Translations under genes and position numbers: made by a program
Shown: positions 1-9,033 of the stretch, piece by piece
How the letters are laid out: each line of letters starts with the position of its first letter
How positions within the stretch are numbered: the first letter of the stretch is position 1
DNA from: Ganoderma boninense
Taxonomy: Eukaryota > Basidiomycota > Agaricomycetes > Polyporales > Polyporaceae
Assembly: GCA_002900995.3 (NCBI GenBank)
Contig: CM035307.1
Span: 1,426,001-1,490,000, forward strand
Length of the DNA: 64,000 bases
Reading direction: 5' to 3'
Notes under the pieces: model-generated
Database searches by the model: none
The model's input: the letters and a program-made list of their open reading frames with translations, nothing else
Told to the model about the DNA's origin: nothing

Positions 1-1096
1 GCGATGATGTACACATACAGTATGTCGTATGGCCGCCGCCCACGAACTTCAGGCCCTTGAGGCCTGCAGGAAGGCTCATTGGTTGGTCTATAGGACACCG
101 AAAGATACCCATGGTGATAACGCCGGCGTCCAATTTGACTCGCCACAGCCAAATACTGTAACGTCGTAGAGCTAGAGACAGGACTTGAAAAGGGACAAGT
201 CCGTCGACAACGTCGGTTCGTAGTGGTGATACGCGCGTCGTTGAAACAGGCTAGTCGTTGGCAAGTCGTTGGCTGTCGTTGGGGATGGATACACGCATAT
301 ATATATCAGCCGTACGGCCAGGCCTGCGATTTAGCGCCCGTGAATGCGTCCGGGGAGTGCCGGAGTACTGTGTGCGCTCGGTTACTATTACGCCCAGATT
401 AGGCCACAACGTTGGCCTGCCAGTGAAAGTTGGCAATGGCATTGGCTACAGCCTGAGTGTCGAGTTCCCACCTTGCTCAACGACTACTCACATGGGTGCC
501 TCAGGTACTAGTATGCATATTCACTCTGTCTGCAATCGTAAGGCGCATTCTCGTTCTGTCATCGTCTACTGCTGTATGACTTTGCAGCGACGCTTCAATC
601 CGACGCCGAGCCTGGCCCCGATCGCCAGTACTAGGCTATGGAGCTACTCCTTTCGATCCAGATTCACAAACATACTCGGGTACTTACCTTGGCTGCGATG
701 TCCACAGCGCGAGAGAAGCTGTGTATGTAGTCAAGAGACTCGGGACACTCCCTCCGGACCGCTTATCTTCTCTTCAACCTTTTCCTCCGAATACGGTACG
801 GGATTTCCCCGATCACATGCGCAGGCCAGGTGCTGCTGTCCCAAGTTTCTTGCGAATCAACTGCCGAGACGAGCTTGAGCCTCCTCTGTTACCGCTCCTC
901 GTGAGTTCTCGTGACTAACCATTTCTCCGCGGGTGTCCTCCCGCGCAGCTTAAATGTTCACCTTGTGCCGCGGACGAATCGTCATATGGCCTTTGCTTGG
1001 GACCGGCGTCGCGTGGATTCCCGGTTGCAAGCTTTTGCAATACACTGCTGCTACTCGCGTGGGTGTGTCGCAGCCTTCTTTGGTCCTCGATGCTCG
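1..1096. other. No supported gene; upstream flank of GH53
   Basis: I see no recognisable gene here. A 206-codon open frame on the plus strand (258-878) has no familiar motif, no credible splice pattern and a composition like translated non-coding DNA, so I do not call it. The right part, from about 1000 on, should hold the promoter of the GH53 gene. The far left may belong to a neighbouring locus outside the window. Confidence 0.5.
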
Positions 1097-1104
1097 TATA
1101 AATA
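1097..1104 (+). promoter_or_regulatory. TATA-like box of the GH53 gene
   Basis: TATAAATA lies 52 bp upstream of the ATG at 1149 and only about 25 bp upstream of an in-frame ATG at 1122. A start of transcription about 30 bp downstream of the box would exclude or barely include the 1122 ATG. This favours 1149 as the translation start, which also puts the signal peptide directly at the N terminus. Confidence 0.5.
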
Positions 1105-1148
1105 CAGGCGAAGGATGGACAATGAAGGACGGCGTTTCTAAAGCTACG

Positions 1149-1809
1149 ATGCTGGCTGTACTCCCCTTCTTTCTCCTGTCGTTCTCGTGGCTCACGGCCG
1201 CTCTGACCTACCATGGTGCCGATATCTCCTCGCTTACCGCAGTGGAGAACTCGGGCATCCACTATAAGGACAACGGCCAGACACTTGCCTTTGAGAATAT
1301 TCTCAAGAACCATGGCATGAACGCAGCGCGCGTCCGGATCTGGACCGCTGGCCAGTACAACTTGCAATACGGCCTCGCCCTCGGGAAACGCATCAAGGCC
1401 GCTGGGATGACACTGATCGTCGACCTGCACTTCAGCGACACCTGTATGCGCTTCCGTTTTACTCGGGACGCATTTTTCGAAACTGATATTCTGTAAACCT
1501 GGTAGGGGCCGATCCGGGTCATCAGGCTATTCCTTCGGGTTGGCCGACCGACTTGAGCGGACTGAACACTGAAGTCTACACGTCCGTTGAAATCAACATT
1601 CAACACCAGATGCATGCCCCAACTGATCCTCCCATTCCCAGGTACACAATGAACGTCGTCCAGAGCTTCTCCAACCAAGGCACGCCCATCGACATCCTCC
1701 AAGTCGGCAACGAGATCAACGACGGCCTCCTCTGGCCTACGGGCCAGGTCTCCAAGAACGGCTACCACCCGCTCTCCGAGCTCCTCCACTCCGCCATCAA
1801 CGGCGCCAA
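1149..1809 (+). CDS. GH53 galactanase, 5' part (exons 1 to 3a)
   Basis: Upstream portion of the split galactanase: signal peptide, the first beta/alpha units of the barrel and the acid/base motif QVGNEINDG. Intron 1 (1444-1505) interrupts the Trp codon after HFSDT. Intron 2 (1582-1641) falls in VYT/YTMN. Reading through 1809 enters the LTR, and translation in this frame stops at about 1894. A transcript of this part alone would give a secreted, truncated and probably inactive protein lacking the nucleophile. Confidence 0.85.
1805..1809. repeat. Target-site duplication, left copy (GCCAA)
   Basis: GCCAA directly precedes the left LTR and is repeated exactly after the right LTR at 6936-6940. 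Five-base duplications are typical of Ty1/copia integration. Collapsing the two copies restores the Ala-Lys-Ala reading frame of GH53. Confidence 0.95.
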
Positions 1810-2107
1810 TATTGAGACGCAGATAAAGCGTCAGCTCAGTCGAGTGGAAGAACGACTGATATATATTTGTCTGTACCTATTGAGACGCAGATAAAGCGTC
1901 AGCTAAGTACAGAGGGTCAGCAATGTATACTACAGTGTAGGTAAATGAAACATACCTCAGTCGAGTGGAAGAACGACTGAGGGAAAGGAAACGCGCGTAG
2001 GCGCGAGAGCAAGACCGCTCTGCGGGAAATGCCGAAAAGTAAGTAAATCTAAAGTCCGATAAGTAACTACAATTGTCCGTCCGTCTACGTTCCACTGCGT
2101 CCCAACA
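1810..2107 (-). repeat. 3' LTR of the copia element (long form, 298 bp)
   Basis: Compared with the right LTR this copy holds an extra 121 bp. The 24-bp block 1836-1859 (TCAGTCG, 10-nt spacer, CGACTGA) recurs at 1957-1980. The LTR end sequence at 1810-1835 recurs with one mismatch at 1878-1903. Removal of exactly one 121-bp unit between the 24-bp repeats would give the short form seen on the right. Confidence 0.9.
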
Positions 2108-2116
2108 CTCCCCCTC
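2108..2116 (-). other. Polypurine tract of the copia element
   Basis: On the element strand GAGGGGGAG abuts the 3' LTR, the expected position of the plus-strand primer for reverse transcription. The gag-pol stop codon (2115-2117) overlaps its upstream end, so there is essentially no 3' untranslated spacer. Confidence 0.75.
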
Positions 2117-5100
2117 AACGAATAGTGCCCTGTGGTGGTCCAATGCCAAGCAGCGCTGTGAGTTGTTGATGACTGTGAGGCGGCAGTGCCTTCGTGAAGA
2201 TATCGGCCAAGTTGTCCTTGCTCGGGACATACTCGGGTGCAATGAGTTGCCCGCGCACGACATCGCGAATCCAATGGACATTAATGTTGACGTGCTTGGT
2301 ACGAGCAGTGACTTCGTCAGCATTCTTGAGCATGCGGAGAGCGCCTGTGTTGTCGATCATAAGCGGAGTCGGGCGTGGGTCTCGACGAGGGAGGTAGCCG
2401 AGTTCTGTGAGCAGTTGCCGCATCCAGATGACTTCGCGGCCGCAGTGTACACTAGCGTAGTACTCGGCCTCGGGGGTCGACAGAGCCACCGTGGTTTGCT
2501 TCTTCGCTGACCACGAGACACAGCCCATGCCAAGTAACAGGCAGTATCCAGAGGTTGACCGTGCTGTGTCTGGGTCATTAGCAAAGTCAGCATCGCAGTA
2601 CGCGAGAGGCTCGGTCGGACCGCTGCCGCCAACAGTGAGCACATAGTTGCGTGTGGCCTTGAGATACTGGAAGATCCGCTTCACAGCTTGCCAGTGGGGC
2701 TTTCCAGGATTTGCCATGTACTGAGCAACAGTCTGGACAGCCTTTGCTATGTCTGGACGGGTGTGGATGGCGATGTGCATGAGTGTGCCAACAGCTGAAG
2801 AGAACTTGACGGTGCGCATGAAGGCGATGTCCTCAGGTGTGGTAGGACACTGCTTCTTGGAGAGGCGTTCACCGAGGACCATAGGTGATGAAACAGGTTT
2901 GACATCTTTGAACCCAAACTCCTCGAGTGCAGCATCGATCTTGTGCATGTGTGAGAATGAGATGGTGCGTGCGTCGAGGTTACGGGTGACCTTGATGCCT
3001 AGGAGGACAGAAATGTCGCCTATGTCCTTGATTGGCACATGCTGAGCAATCTCGGCCTTGAGCTTTGTGACAACCAGGTTACTTGGACAGAACAGAGCAA
3101 GATCGTCGACATGGGAGGTGACAATTGTGAGCTCGTTGCCATCATAGCGGTAGAAGACACAGGTGTCGGAGCGACAGATCTTGAAGCCAAGTTTGAGCAT
3201 GATTGATCGCAGCTTCTGGTACCACAGGTAGCCGGATTGCTTGAGCCCGTAAAGCGCCTTGGAGAGCCGCCAGACAAGAGACTCTTGCCCTTGCTGCACG
3301 AAGCCGGGAGGCTGCTTTACATAAGCTTCCTCGCCGTCAGGGATCTCGCTGTTCAGGAAAGCAGAATCGACATCGACAACATGGATAACACCTCCGCGTT
3401 GAGCCGTGAGTGCACAAATAGCACGGATAGACTCAGGCTTGGCAACAGGTGCGTATGTGTTGTTGAAGTCAGTTCCTGGAATCTGGGAGAAGCCCTGGGC
3501 AACAAGACGAGCCTTGAAGCGGACGACTCGACCGTCTGTGTCACGCTTCTTGAGAAAGACCCATTTTGTGCCGATCGGCTTGCGGCCACGAGGTAGCTCG
3601 GTGAGCTCGAACGTCTCCAGTGCAGCAATCGACTCGAGCTCCTTGTGCATAGCTGTGAGCCATTCATCTGCATCAGGCGATGCCAGAGCCTCTTCTACCG
3701 TCCTTGGTTCGTCTCCATAGAGGATGAAGGAGTGCTCGAGGAGGAGGGATGTGTCGGGGTCATCTGACAGCTCTGTGAGCTCCGACTCGAAGCCAGGGTC
3801 AGGCTCAGGTGCTCCCCCTGGACCAGGATCTGGAGGCGGCACTGCAGCCGGTGCGTCAACTGCATGTGGAGGAGCGCCATCTTGCTGTGCTGCAACGCGC
3901 TCGGAATGGCGTGTTGCAGTGCCACCCTTTTTGGTCTTGGAGCCTTTTGGGCGTCCGCGAGGTCGTGGTGCAGGTGGCAGGTCAGCCGGTTCATGCAGAG
4001 GAAGAGGAGCAGGAGGGACCACAGGATCAATGGAGGTGCTAGGTGTTTGGCTGGAGGATGAGCGGTCTTCTTCAGGAGGGACTGGAAGATCTGCCTCAAG
4101 TTCGAAGAGCGAGTCATAAGACTCCCCCTCAGCCAAAGGCCTGGTGTACCCATTCACATCGTCATTGAACTTGACATGAATTGAGGTCACAACCTTCCCA
4201 TTGGGGAGGAGTACCCGGTACGCCTTTTGGGTGTCGGCGTAGCCTAGGAAAACACCCTCGCGACCACGAGGATCGAGCTTCTTGCGGCCAGGCCGGTCAT
4301 CATAGACAAATGCGCGGCAGCCAAAGCGGTGCAAGAAGGTGGCAACCGGAGCGCGATTGTAGCGGGTCTCGTATGGGGAGCGGCCCTTGAGAGCGGAGGT
4401 TGGGTTGCGGTTCTTCGTGTATACGACGTAGTTGACAGCTTCGCCCCAATAGCGAGGTGGGAGGCCAGCGTCAATGAGCACGGTACGAACACGATCGAAG
4501 ACGGAGCGATTCTGGCGTTCACCAATCCCGTTCTGCTCAGGTGTACGGGCAGACGTGGTCTCGAGGCGGATGCCTTTCTGCTTGCAGAACGTCTTGAATT
4601 CGTCAGAGACGTACTCGCCGCCATTGTCAGCACGCAGCGCAGCGAGCTTGTGACCGGTCTCCCGCTCAACCATAAGGAGCCACTCCTTGAAGGCGCTAAA
4701 AGCGTCAGACTTGCGCCGTAGGTATGCAACCCAGAGCCAGCGCGTAAAGTGGTCGGTGAGCGTCATGAGGTAACGCTTCCCACTAGGAGTCTGGACCTGT
4801 CCCTTGCCCCAGAGATCCGTAGAGACAAACTCCAGGGAGCGCTCGGCTTTGATGCCCTCGGAGGGTGGAAAGGATGCACGGGTCATCTTGCCCATGATGC
4901 AGGATGGGCAAGGAGGTGGCTCAGCATTGAGCTCAGCCGCAGAGAGTTTGATTCCTCGTAGGCGGCCCTTTTGAATCATGCGTCGCAGAGACTTGTAGTT
5001 GAGGTGTCCCATGCGACGATGCCAGGAGAGGAGCCGTGTTGGTGCAGCCTCAGATGTGGTGTAGGCTATGTCAGCCGGGGGAACATCCAGATGATAGAGG

Positions 5101-6614
5101 CGGTCAGGACCCTGAGTACCCGTGAAGACGACCTTCTCACTGGTGAGCGCATGGCGAAGGAGCGCGCCACCGTCCTGTTTCTCAAACGAGACACAGCGAC
5201 CATTGCCGAACAGCGTGTAGCAGTTGGCGTCGTCGAGCCGTGAGACGGAGATGAGGCTGGGAGAGGTATTCGGGGTGTAGCAGGTGTCCATGAGGCGGAG
5301 ACGAGTGCAGCCGTAGTCGGGCAGGCTGGCTAGGACCTGCGCTTCGCCACGGCCGGCGACAGTCGTCTTGCCATCGCCAAAGCCTCGTATCGAGCTAGAT
5401 GTAGGCTTGACGGAAATGAAGTCGGATTTGCGAGAGTGGACATGCGAGGATGTGCCAGAGTCGATGATGATGGTTGGAGGTGGCTTGTGTGTGCGCGGCT
5501 TCAATCCCGACGAGGACTCAAAGTCATGCGTGGGTGATGGCCGTGTGACGAACGCAAGGTCAGTCACAGGCATCGCGCGCGGTGAGGGAGCTTCACAAGC
5601 TGGGTACGAGGAACGCGAGGTGTATAAAACTGTTTCTGAGCGTACAAAGTGTGAGTTCTCGTCCTCGGAGCCTGAATCGTCATCGTCATCGTCCTGCGCT
5701 ACATGCGACCTCTCCTTCTTCTCCCCCTTCTTCTTTCCTCGCGTGCGCGGCTTCCTCCCGTAGTTCTCGTCACCCTTCGAGCGGCACTCGCTAAACGTGT
5801 GGCCCTTGCGCCTGCAATAGCGGCACCACTTCAATCCTTGCCTGTGAGCTTCTTGCTCGAACGTGGCGAGGGCGAGTTCGATGTTGAGAGCGGAGTCCGT
5901 CGAGGCACCGGTCGTAGAAGGCCTGTTGCCCAGGACGCGGCGGCGCTCGTTTCGGGCGTCAGCGAGGACCTCGTTGAGGGTTGTCGTCGCCGTGAGCGTC
6001 ACCTTGGCGGTATAGGCCTGCCATTGGGACGGCTCGCCGTCGTGATCGACGAGGGTGGAGAGGAAAAGGCCGGCAGCGATCTGATCGGGGATGGTGAAGG
6101 TCGCAGCCTTGATGTGCGAGATAGCAACCTGGAAGGACTTGATGTGCGCTTCGAGCTGGTGAATGGAGGGGAGCGGCGTGACCAGGGAGCGGAACCAGGA
6201 GACGGCAGAGTTGAGAGACGTACGCGAGAACTGTGTCTCGAGCGTAGTCCAGTACTCATGCGCGGTCTTGAGCCCGTCGACCATCTGGGCGATAGAGCGG
6301 TCCATCGCGCGATTTATCATCGAGCGCGCGGCACCGTCTTTGCGCTGCCAGAGCTCGAGGGCGTCCGAGTCTTTCGCGTCCGGAGCTGGTTCTGCGCCAC
6401 TCACAATCTTCCAGACGGTCGCGTACTCCAGCGCGCCTCTCATCTCCGTTGCCCAACCGCGATAGTCATCCTCGTTCCGGAGCGCCTGCGTAGGGACGAG
6501 CGTGTTGATGCCGGATGGGAGTTCCCAGACGCGGGGCTGAGAAGGCGTTGCCGTGGCAGGCATGGTAGTGGCCGGTTGGGTGTCCGTGGGAGTAGGAGGT
6601 CTGGTGCCGGTCAT
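2115..6614 (-). CDS. Copia gag-pol polyprotein
   Basis: Single frame of 1499 residues with no break. Gag is N-terminal (about 30-250), followed by a CCHC zinc knuckle at 264-277 (CRYCRRKGHTFSEC) and a basic stretch. The protease Asp-Ser-Gly is at 385-387. The integrase zinc-binding motif is at about 532-572 (HRRMGH then CPSC), with catalytic D600, D663 and E699 (D,D-35-E). A proline- and acid-rich linker follows (840-960). Reverse transcriptase spans about 1000-1250 with the catalytic Asp pair at 1170-1171 in SHVDDLALF; most relatives have Tyr before VDD. RNase H spans about 1335-1480 (CDADFA, TPEAEYYA). Gag and pol are fused without a frameshift, as in most copia elements. All catalytic residues I can locate are present. 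Confidence 0.95.
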   Translation of the reverse strand: MTGTRPPTPTDTQPATTMPATATPSQPRVWELPSGINTLVPTQALRNEDDYRGWATEMRGALEYATVWKIVSGAEPAPDAKDSDALELWQRKDGAARSMINRAMDRSIAQMVDGLKTAHEYWTTLETQFSRTSLNSAVSWFRSLVTPLPSIHQLEAHIKSFQVAISHIKAATFTIPDQIAAGLFLSTLVDHDGEPSQWQAYTAKVTLTATTTLNEVLADARNERRRVLGNRPSTTGASTDSALNIELALATFEQEAHRQGLKWCRYCRRKGHTFSECRSKGDENYGRKPRTRGKKKGEKKERSHVAQDDDDDDSGSEDENSHFVRSETVLYTSRSSYPACEAPSPRAMPVTDLAFVTRPSPTHDFESSSGLKPRTHKPPPTIIIDSGTSSHVHSRKSDFISVKPTSSSIRGFGDGKTTVAGRGEAQVLASLPDYGCTRLRLMDTCYTPNTSPSLISVSRLDDANCYTLFGNGRCVSFEKQDGGALLRHALTSEKVVFTGTQGPDRLYHLDVPPADIAYTTSEAAPTRLLSWHRRMGHLNYKSLRRMIQKGRLRGIKLSAAELNAEPPPCPSCIMGKMTRASFPPSEGIKAERSLEFVSTDLWGKGQVQTPSGKRYLMTLTDHFTRWLWVAYLRRKSDAFSAFKEWLLMVERETGHKLAALRADNGGEYVSDEFKTFCKQKGIRLETTSARTPEQNGIGERQNRSVFDRVRTVLIDAGLPPRYWGEAVNYVVYTKNRNPTSALKGRSPYETRYNRAPVATFLHRFGCRAFVYDDRPGRKKLDPRGREGVFLGYADTQKAYRVLLPNGKVVTSIHVKFNDDVNGYTRPLAEGESYDSLFELEADLPVPPEEDRSSSSQTPSTSIDPVVPPAPLPLHEPADLPPAPRPRGRPKGSKTKKGGTATRHSERVAAQQDGAPPHAVDAPAAVPPPDPGPGGAPEPDPGFESELTELSDDPDTSLLLEHSFILYGDEPRTVEEALASPDADEWLTAMHKELESIAALETFELTELPRGRKPIGTKWVFLKKRDTDGRVVRFKARLVAQGFSQIPGTDFNNTYAPVAKPESIRAICALTAQRGGVIHVVDVDSAFLNSEIPDGEEAYVKQPPGFVQQGQESLVWRLSKALYGLKQSGYLWYQKLRSIMLKLGFKICRSDTCVFYRYDGNELTIVTSHVDDLALFCPSNLVVTKLKAEIAQHVPIKDIGDISVLLGIKVTRNLDARTISFSHMHKIDAALEEFGFKDVKPVSSPMVLGERLSKKQCPTTPEDIAFMRTVKFSSAVGTLMHIAIHTRPDIAKAVQTVAQYMANPGKPHWQAVKRIFQYLKATRNYVLTVGGSGPTEPLAYCDADFANDPDTARSTSGYCLLLGMGCVSWSAKKQTTVALSTPEAEYYASVHCGREVIWMRQLLTELGYLPRRDPRPTPLMIDNTGALRMLKNADEVTARTKHVNINVHWIRDVVRGQLIAPEYVPSKDNLADIFTKALPPHSHQQLTALLGIGPPQGTIR

Positions 6615-6740
6615 AGGACGCGGCGTGCGAGCGCGATCCGGAGAGATCTAAAGAATGGAGTGGAATAGAAATGTATGAGAGCCGTGTCCGATGTGGCCTG
6701 CTTCTTCCGATGGGAGCCGATGAGCTTTTGCTTCTATAGG

Positions 6741-6758
6741 CGAGCAGGGCTCATAACC
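6741..6758 (-). other. Probable primer-binding site next to the 5' LTR
   Basis: On the element strand the bases immediately after the 5' LTR are GGTTATGAGCCCTGCTCG. The position is right for a tRNA primer site and the start resembles the GGT(T)AT(C/G)AG pattern common in copia elements. I cannot name the tRNA without comparing the host tRNA set. Confidence 0.5.
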
Positions 6759-6935
6759 TATTGAGACGCAGATAGAGCGTCAGCTCAGTCGGGTGGAAGA
6801 ACGACTGAGGGAAAGGAAACGCGCGTAGGCGCGAGAGCAAGACCGCTCTGCGGGAAATGCCGAAAAGTAAGTAAATCTAAAGTCCGATAAGTAACTACAA
6901 TTGTCCGTCCGTCTACGTTCCACTGCGTCCCAACA
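6759..6935 (-). repeat. 5' LTR of the copia element (short form, 177 bp)
   Basis: It matches the left LTR along its whole length except for two A/G differences and the missing 121-bp unit. It retains the inverted repeat TCAGTCG/CGACTGA once. It carries the element's promoter region and should start the transcript towards lower coordinates. Confidence 0.92.
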
Positions 6936-6940
6936 GCCAA
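6936..6940. repeat. Target-site duplication, right copy (GCCAA)
   Basis: Exact repeat of 1805-1809, directly followed by the continuation of GH53 exon 3. Confidence 0.95.
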
Positions 6941-7542
6941 GGCCGTGGGCAACCCGAAGATCCTCATCCACCTCGCGAACGGGTGGGACTGGTCCGGGCT
7001 CGACGCGTGGTTCTCCGGGGTGTACGTGCCGGGGGCGCTCTCCGCAGACCAGGTCGACATCATTGGGGTGTCGTTCTACCCGTTCTACGACGCGGGCGCA
7101 ACGCTCGCCGCGCTCAAGACGAGTCTGACGAACGCGGCGAACAGCTTCGGGAAGCCGATCGTGGTCGCGGAGACAGACTGGCCGGTGACCTGCTCGGGGA
7201 CCAAGCTGACGGAGCCGAGCATCGCGGTGTCGACGAGTGGGCAGCAGACTTGGGTGAACGACATCAAGACTGTGCTGGCGGGCCTTCCGAGCGGGAGGGG
7301 ACAGGGTATCTGTATGCACTTCCCTTCGCGAGTTGCTCGAAGTACCACTGAAGCCTCGAAATGCAGTCTATTGGGAGCCTGGCTGGATCGGAAACGCCAA
7401 CCTCGGGTCATCCTGCGCTGTGCGTCCCTACATGTTTTCCCCTGTGCTGTTAGGCTGAAATGTCAGGATGCAGGATAACCTCCTCGTCGATTCATCAGGA
7501 AACACACGTACTTCAATCAACATGTTCAGTCAGGATATGTAG
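6941..7542 (+). CDS. GH53 galactanase, 3' part (exons 3b to 5)
   Basis: Downstream portion of the split galactanase. It starts at VGNPKILIHLANGWDW, holds the nucleophile motif VAETDWP and the C-terminal YWEPGWIGN signature. The last introns are 7306-7366 and 7420-7473, and the stop codon is TAG at 7540-7542. It lacks its own start codon and signal peptide. Confidence 0.85.
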
Positions 7543-7627
7543 GTGTTCGGAGGACGAAGGGTGTATGTATGCTGGAGGCCGTGGACTGGAATGTTTCTCT
7601 AGCTCTTCGATTAGCTGCACGAGCTGA

Positions 7628-8895
7628 TCAAGCGAGACCCGCCATTCCTTCGAACCAGTTTACCACGGAGGCAACTTTACGGACGACGGCATCACTGAGC
7701 CCAAGTCGCAAGTCTGGTCGGAACTGCGCATCCTGGGATGTAGAAGGCAAAGCGCGGAAACACAGCTCCAGCCTCGATCTGAGGTAAGGTGACGCGGAGC
7801 ACGTAACGCGAACCCCTGCTGCCTCGCCATCGGTCTCAGGCTCCCAGGACGCTTGGATGTCTAGACGAGAAGCTAAGTGAGTCGCCATGAGAGGACGAAA
7901 AGTGACCGTCTCTCACTTTCTAAGAAGACAATATCGCCCTTCTTTGTCTGTGGCATCTTTGCGTCGGGGTTGACCCCTGCCCAGTCTTCCGCGACCTCAC
8001 GCCATGCGCTGAGTCTACAAATAGCCCCGGTCTCGTCTCCGACGATGAACTTCAAAAGTGTCACCTCTTTGCCTGAATCGGGACCCTTCTTGATACGAAT
8101 AGTTTCGGGACCTTCTATTTCGAGAATGGCGACAAGCAGGTTGACCTTGTGGGACATTTTCGGGGAGATACGAGGCGTATCTTGTGGATGATGGTTCAAG
8201 GAGGCAACAGAACAGACGTTGTGAAGATTGAAATGGAATACGGGAAAGTTGGCGATAGAGGACGCGTCCGAATACTCGTACGAGCCAGTCTCTTGAGTCT
8301 CCATGTCGGCAAATGTGGACCGTATGCGCGATACGCTCATGGAGGGCTGAAGGAAGGTCTCCCCGGCGACAAATCTGGAGTCAAGGCGGGAATCCCCTTC
8401 CTGAGTCGTAGGGGCCCAAGTGATGGCTGTTTACACAAAGTCAAATCAAGTCATGCGCATTGCAGAAGATTGACACCCGCCTTGCTCCGCGTCCTCCTCG
8501 GAGACGTGCCCGTCGGACATATCTTCGGGCTCAGGAGGGTCCTGAGAGCAGAAGATAGCGTGACGATAGAATGTCGAGATCCGAAGGTGAGCCGCCTCCA
8601 GCGTAGATGGAGGAAGTGTCAAGTCAGCAGCGTGGTTCCGAGCATTTATTGTCGTCCAAGTCCGCCAGGTGGGGGAAGACTCGAGTGAAGCTGCGAGGTC
8701 TCGTTTGGACGGTGCCCCCACGAAGAGACGATATCGTGTGGGCCGGTCGCTCATCGCACACCAGAGATCATCCGTGAGTAATAGTCTCCAGGGTACTGTT
8801 GGGGGAGAGGGGTTCTGGGTTGTTACAACCGGGGAGTCAGGGCATATGAGCACCCGGCATTCTGAAGGTGGATGTAGCGGTGCGGTCTGAGCCAA
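7628..8895 (-). CDS. OB-fold-like nucleic-acid-binding protein (hypothetical)
   Basis: At least three exons on the minus strand: about 8895-8480, about 8430-7910 and about 7880-7628. The middle exon contains VNLLVAILEIEGPETIRIKK, then a Gly-Lys-Glu turn, FIVGDETGAICRLSAWREVA and DIVFLES. This alternation of beta strands ending in a WREVA-type helix resembles a single-strand DNA-binding OB fold of the RPA/shieldin-2 kind. The N-terminal exon (MSDRPTRYRLFVGAP from 8754, or an earlier Met at 8895) and the C-terminal exon (PDLRLGLSDAVVRKVASVVNWFEG) are not recognised. The first intron boundary (near 8480) is uncertain because the donor is weak. A role in DNA repair or telomere biology would be inference only. 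It lies head to head with the eL14 gene and probably shares its promoter region. Confidence 0.6.
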
Positions 8896-9033
8896 CCCGC
8901 TGTTACGGCTGGGCTACGCGCTTGTGGCCACATTGCAGCAGCTTACGGCAGACGCTCGGCTCACGTGAGCAGACCTTTCATCTGGCATTCCACCCTCAAC
9001 AACGGCAACGACCTCCTCAAGAACAACATCACC

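Larger units (their letters stand above)
1810..6935 (-). mobile_element. Complete Ty1/copia LTR retrotransposon
   Basis: Element of 5126 bp in antisense orientation relative to the host GH53 gene. In element orientation it runs from the 5' LTR (6935-6759) through a primer-binding region, one uninterrupted gag-pol frame of 1499 codons and a polypurine tract to the 3' LTR (2107-1810). The LTR starts TGTTGGGACG and ends CTCAATA. The domain order gag, protease, integrase, reverse transcriptase, RNase H is that of the copia superfamily (Pseudoviridae); gypsy elements have integrase last. Over the shared 177 bp the LTRs differ at two positions, but the left LTR carries 121 bp more. The intact frame, near-identical LTRs and perfect target duplication point to a young, possibly active copy. 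Confidence 0.95.
1149..7542 (+). pseudogene. GH53 arabinogalactan endo-beta-1,4-galactanase gene, disrupted by a copia element
   Basis: Secreted glycoside hydrolase family 53 enzyme, expected to cut beta-1,4-galactan side chains of pectin. Exons are 1149-1443, 1506-1581, 1642-1809 plus 6941-7305, 7367-7419 and 7474-7542. Without the element and one target-site copy they sum to 1026 nt (341 codons and a stop), the usual family length. The N terminus MLAVLPFFLLSFSWLTAA is a good signal peptide and is followed by LTYHGADIS. The acid/base Glu lies in QVGNEIND on the left of the insertion, and the nucleophile Glu in VAETDWP on the right. Introns are 54-62 nt with GT-AG ends. A Ty1/copia element in antisense orientation splits exon 3, so a functional enzyme is not expected from this allele. 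I see no other lesion, which suggests a recent insertion. Confidence 0.9.

Noticed and set aside
258..878. 206-codon open frame at the left edge
   Set aside because: No motif, no splice context and a composition like translated intergenic DNA.
5703..6668. 321-codon plus-strand frame
   Set aside because: Antisense shadow of the copia gag region, whose minus-strand frame has clear domains.
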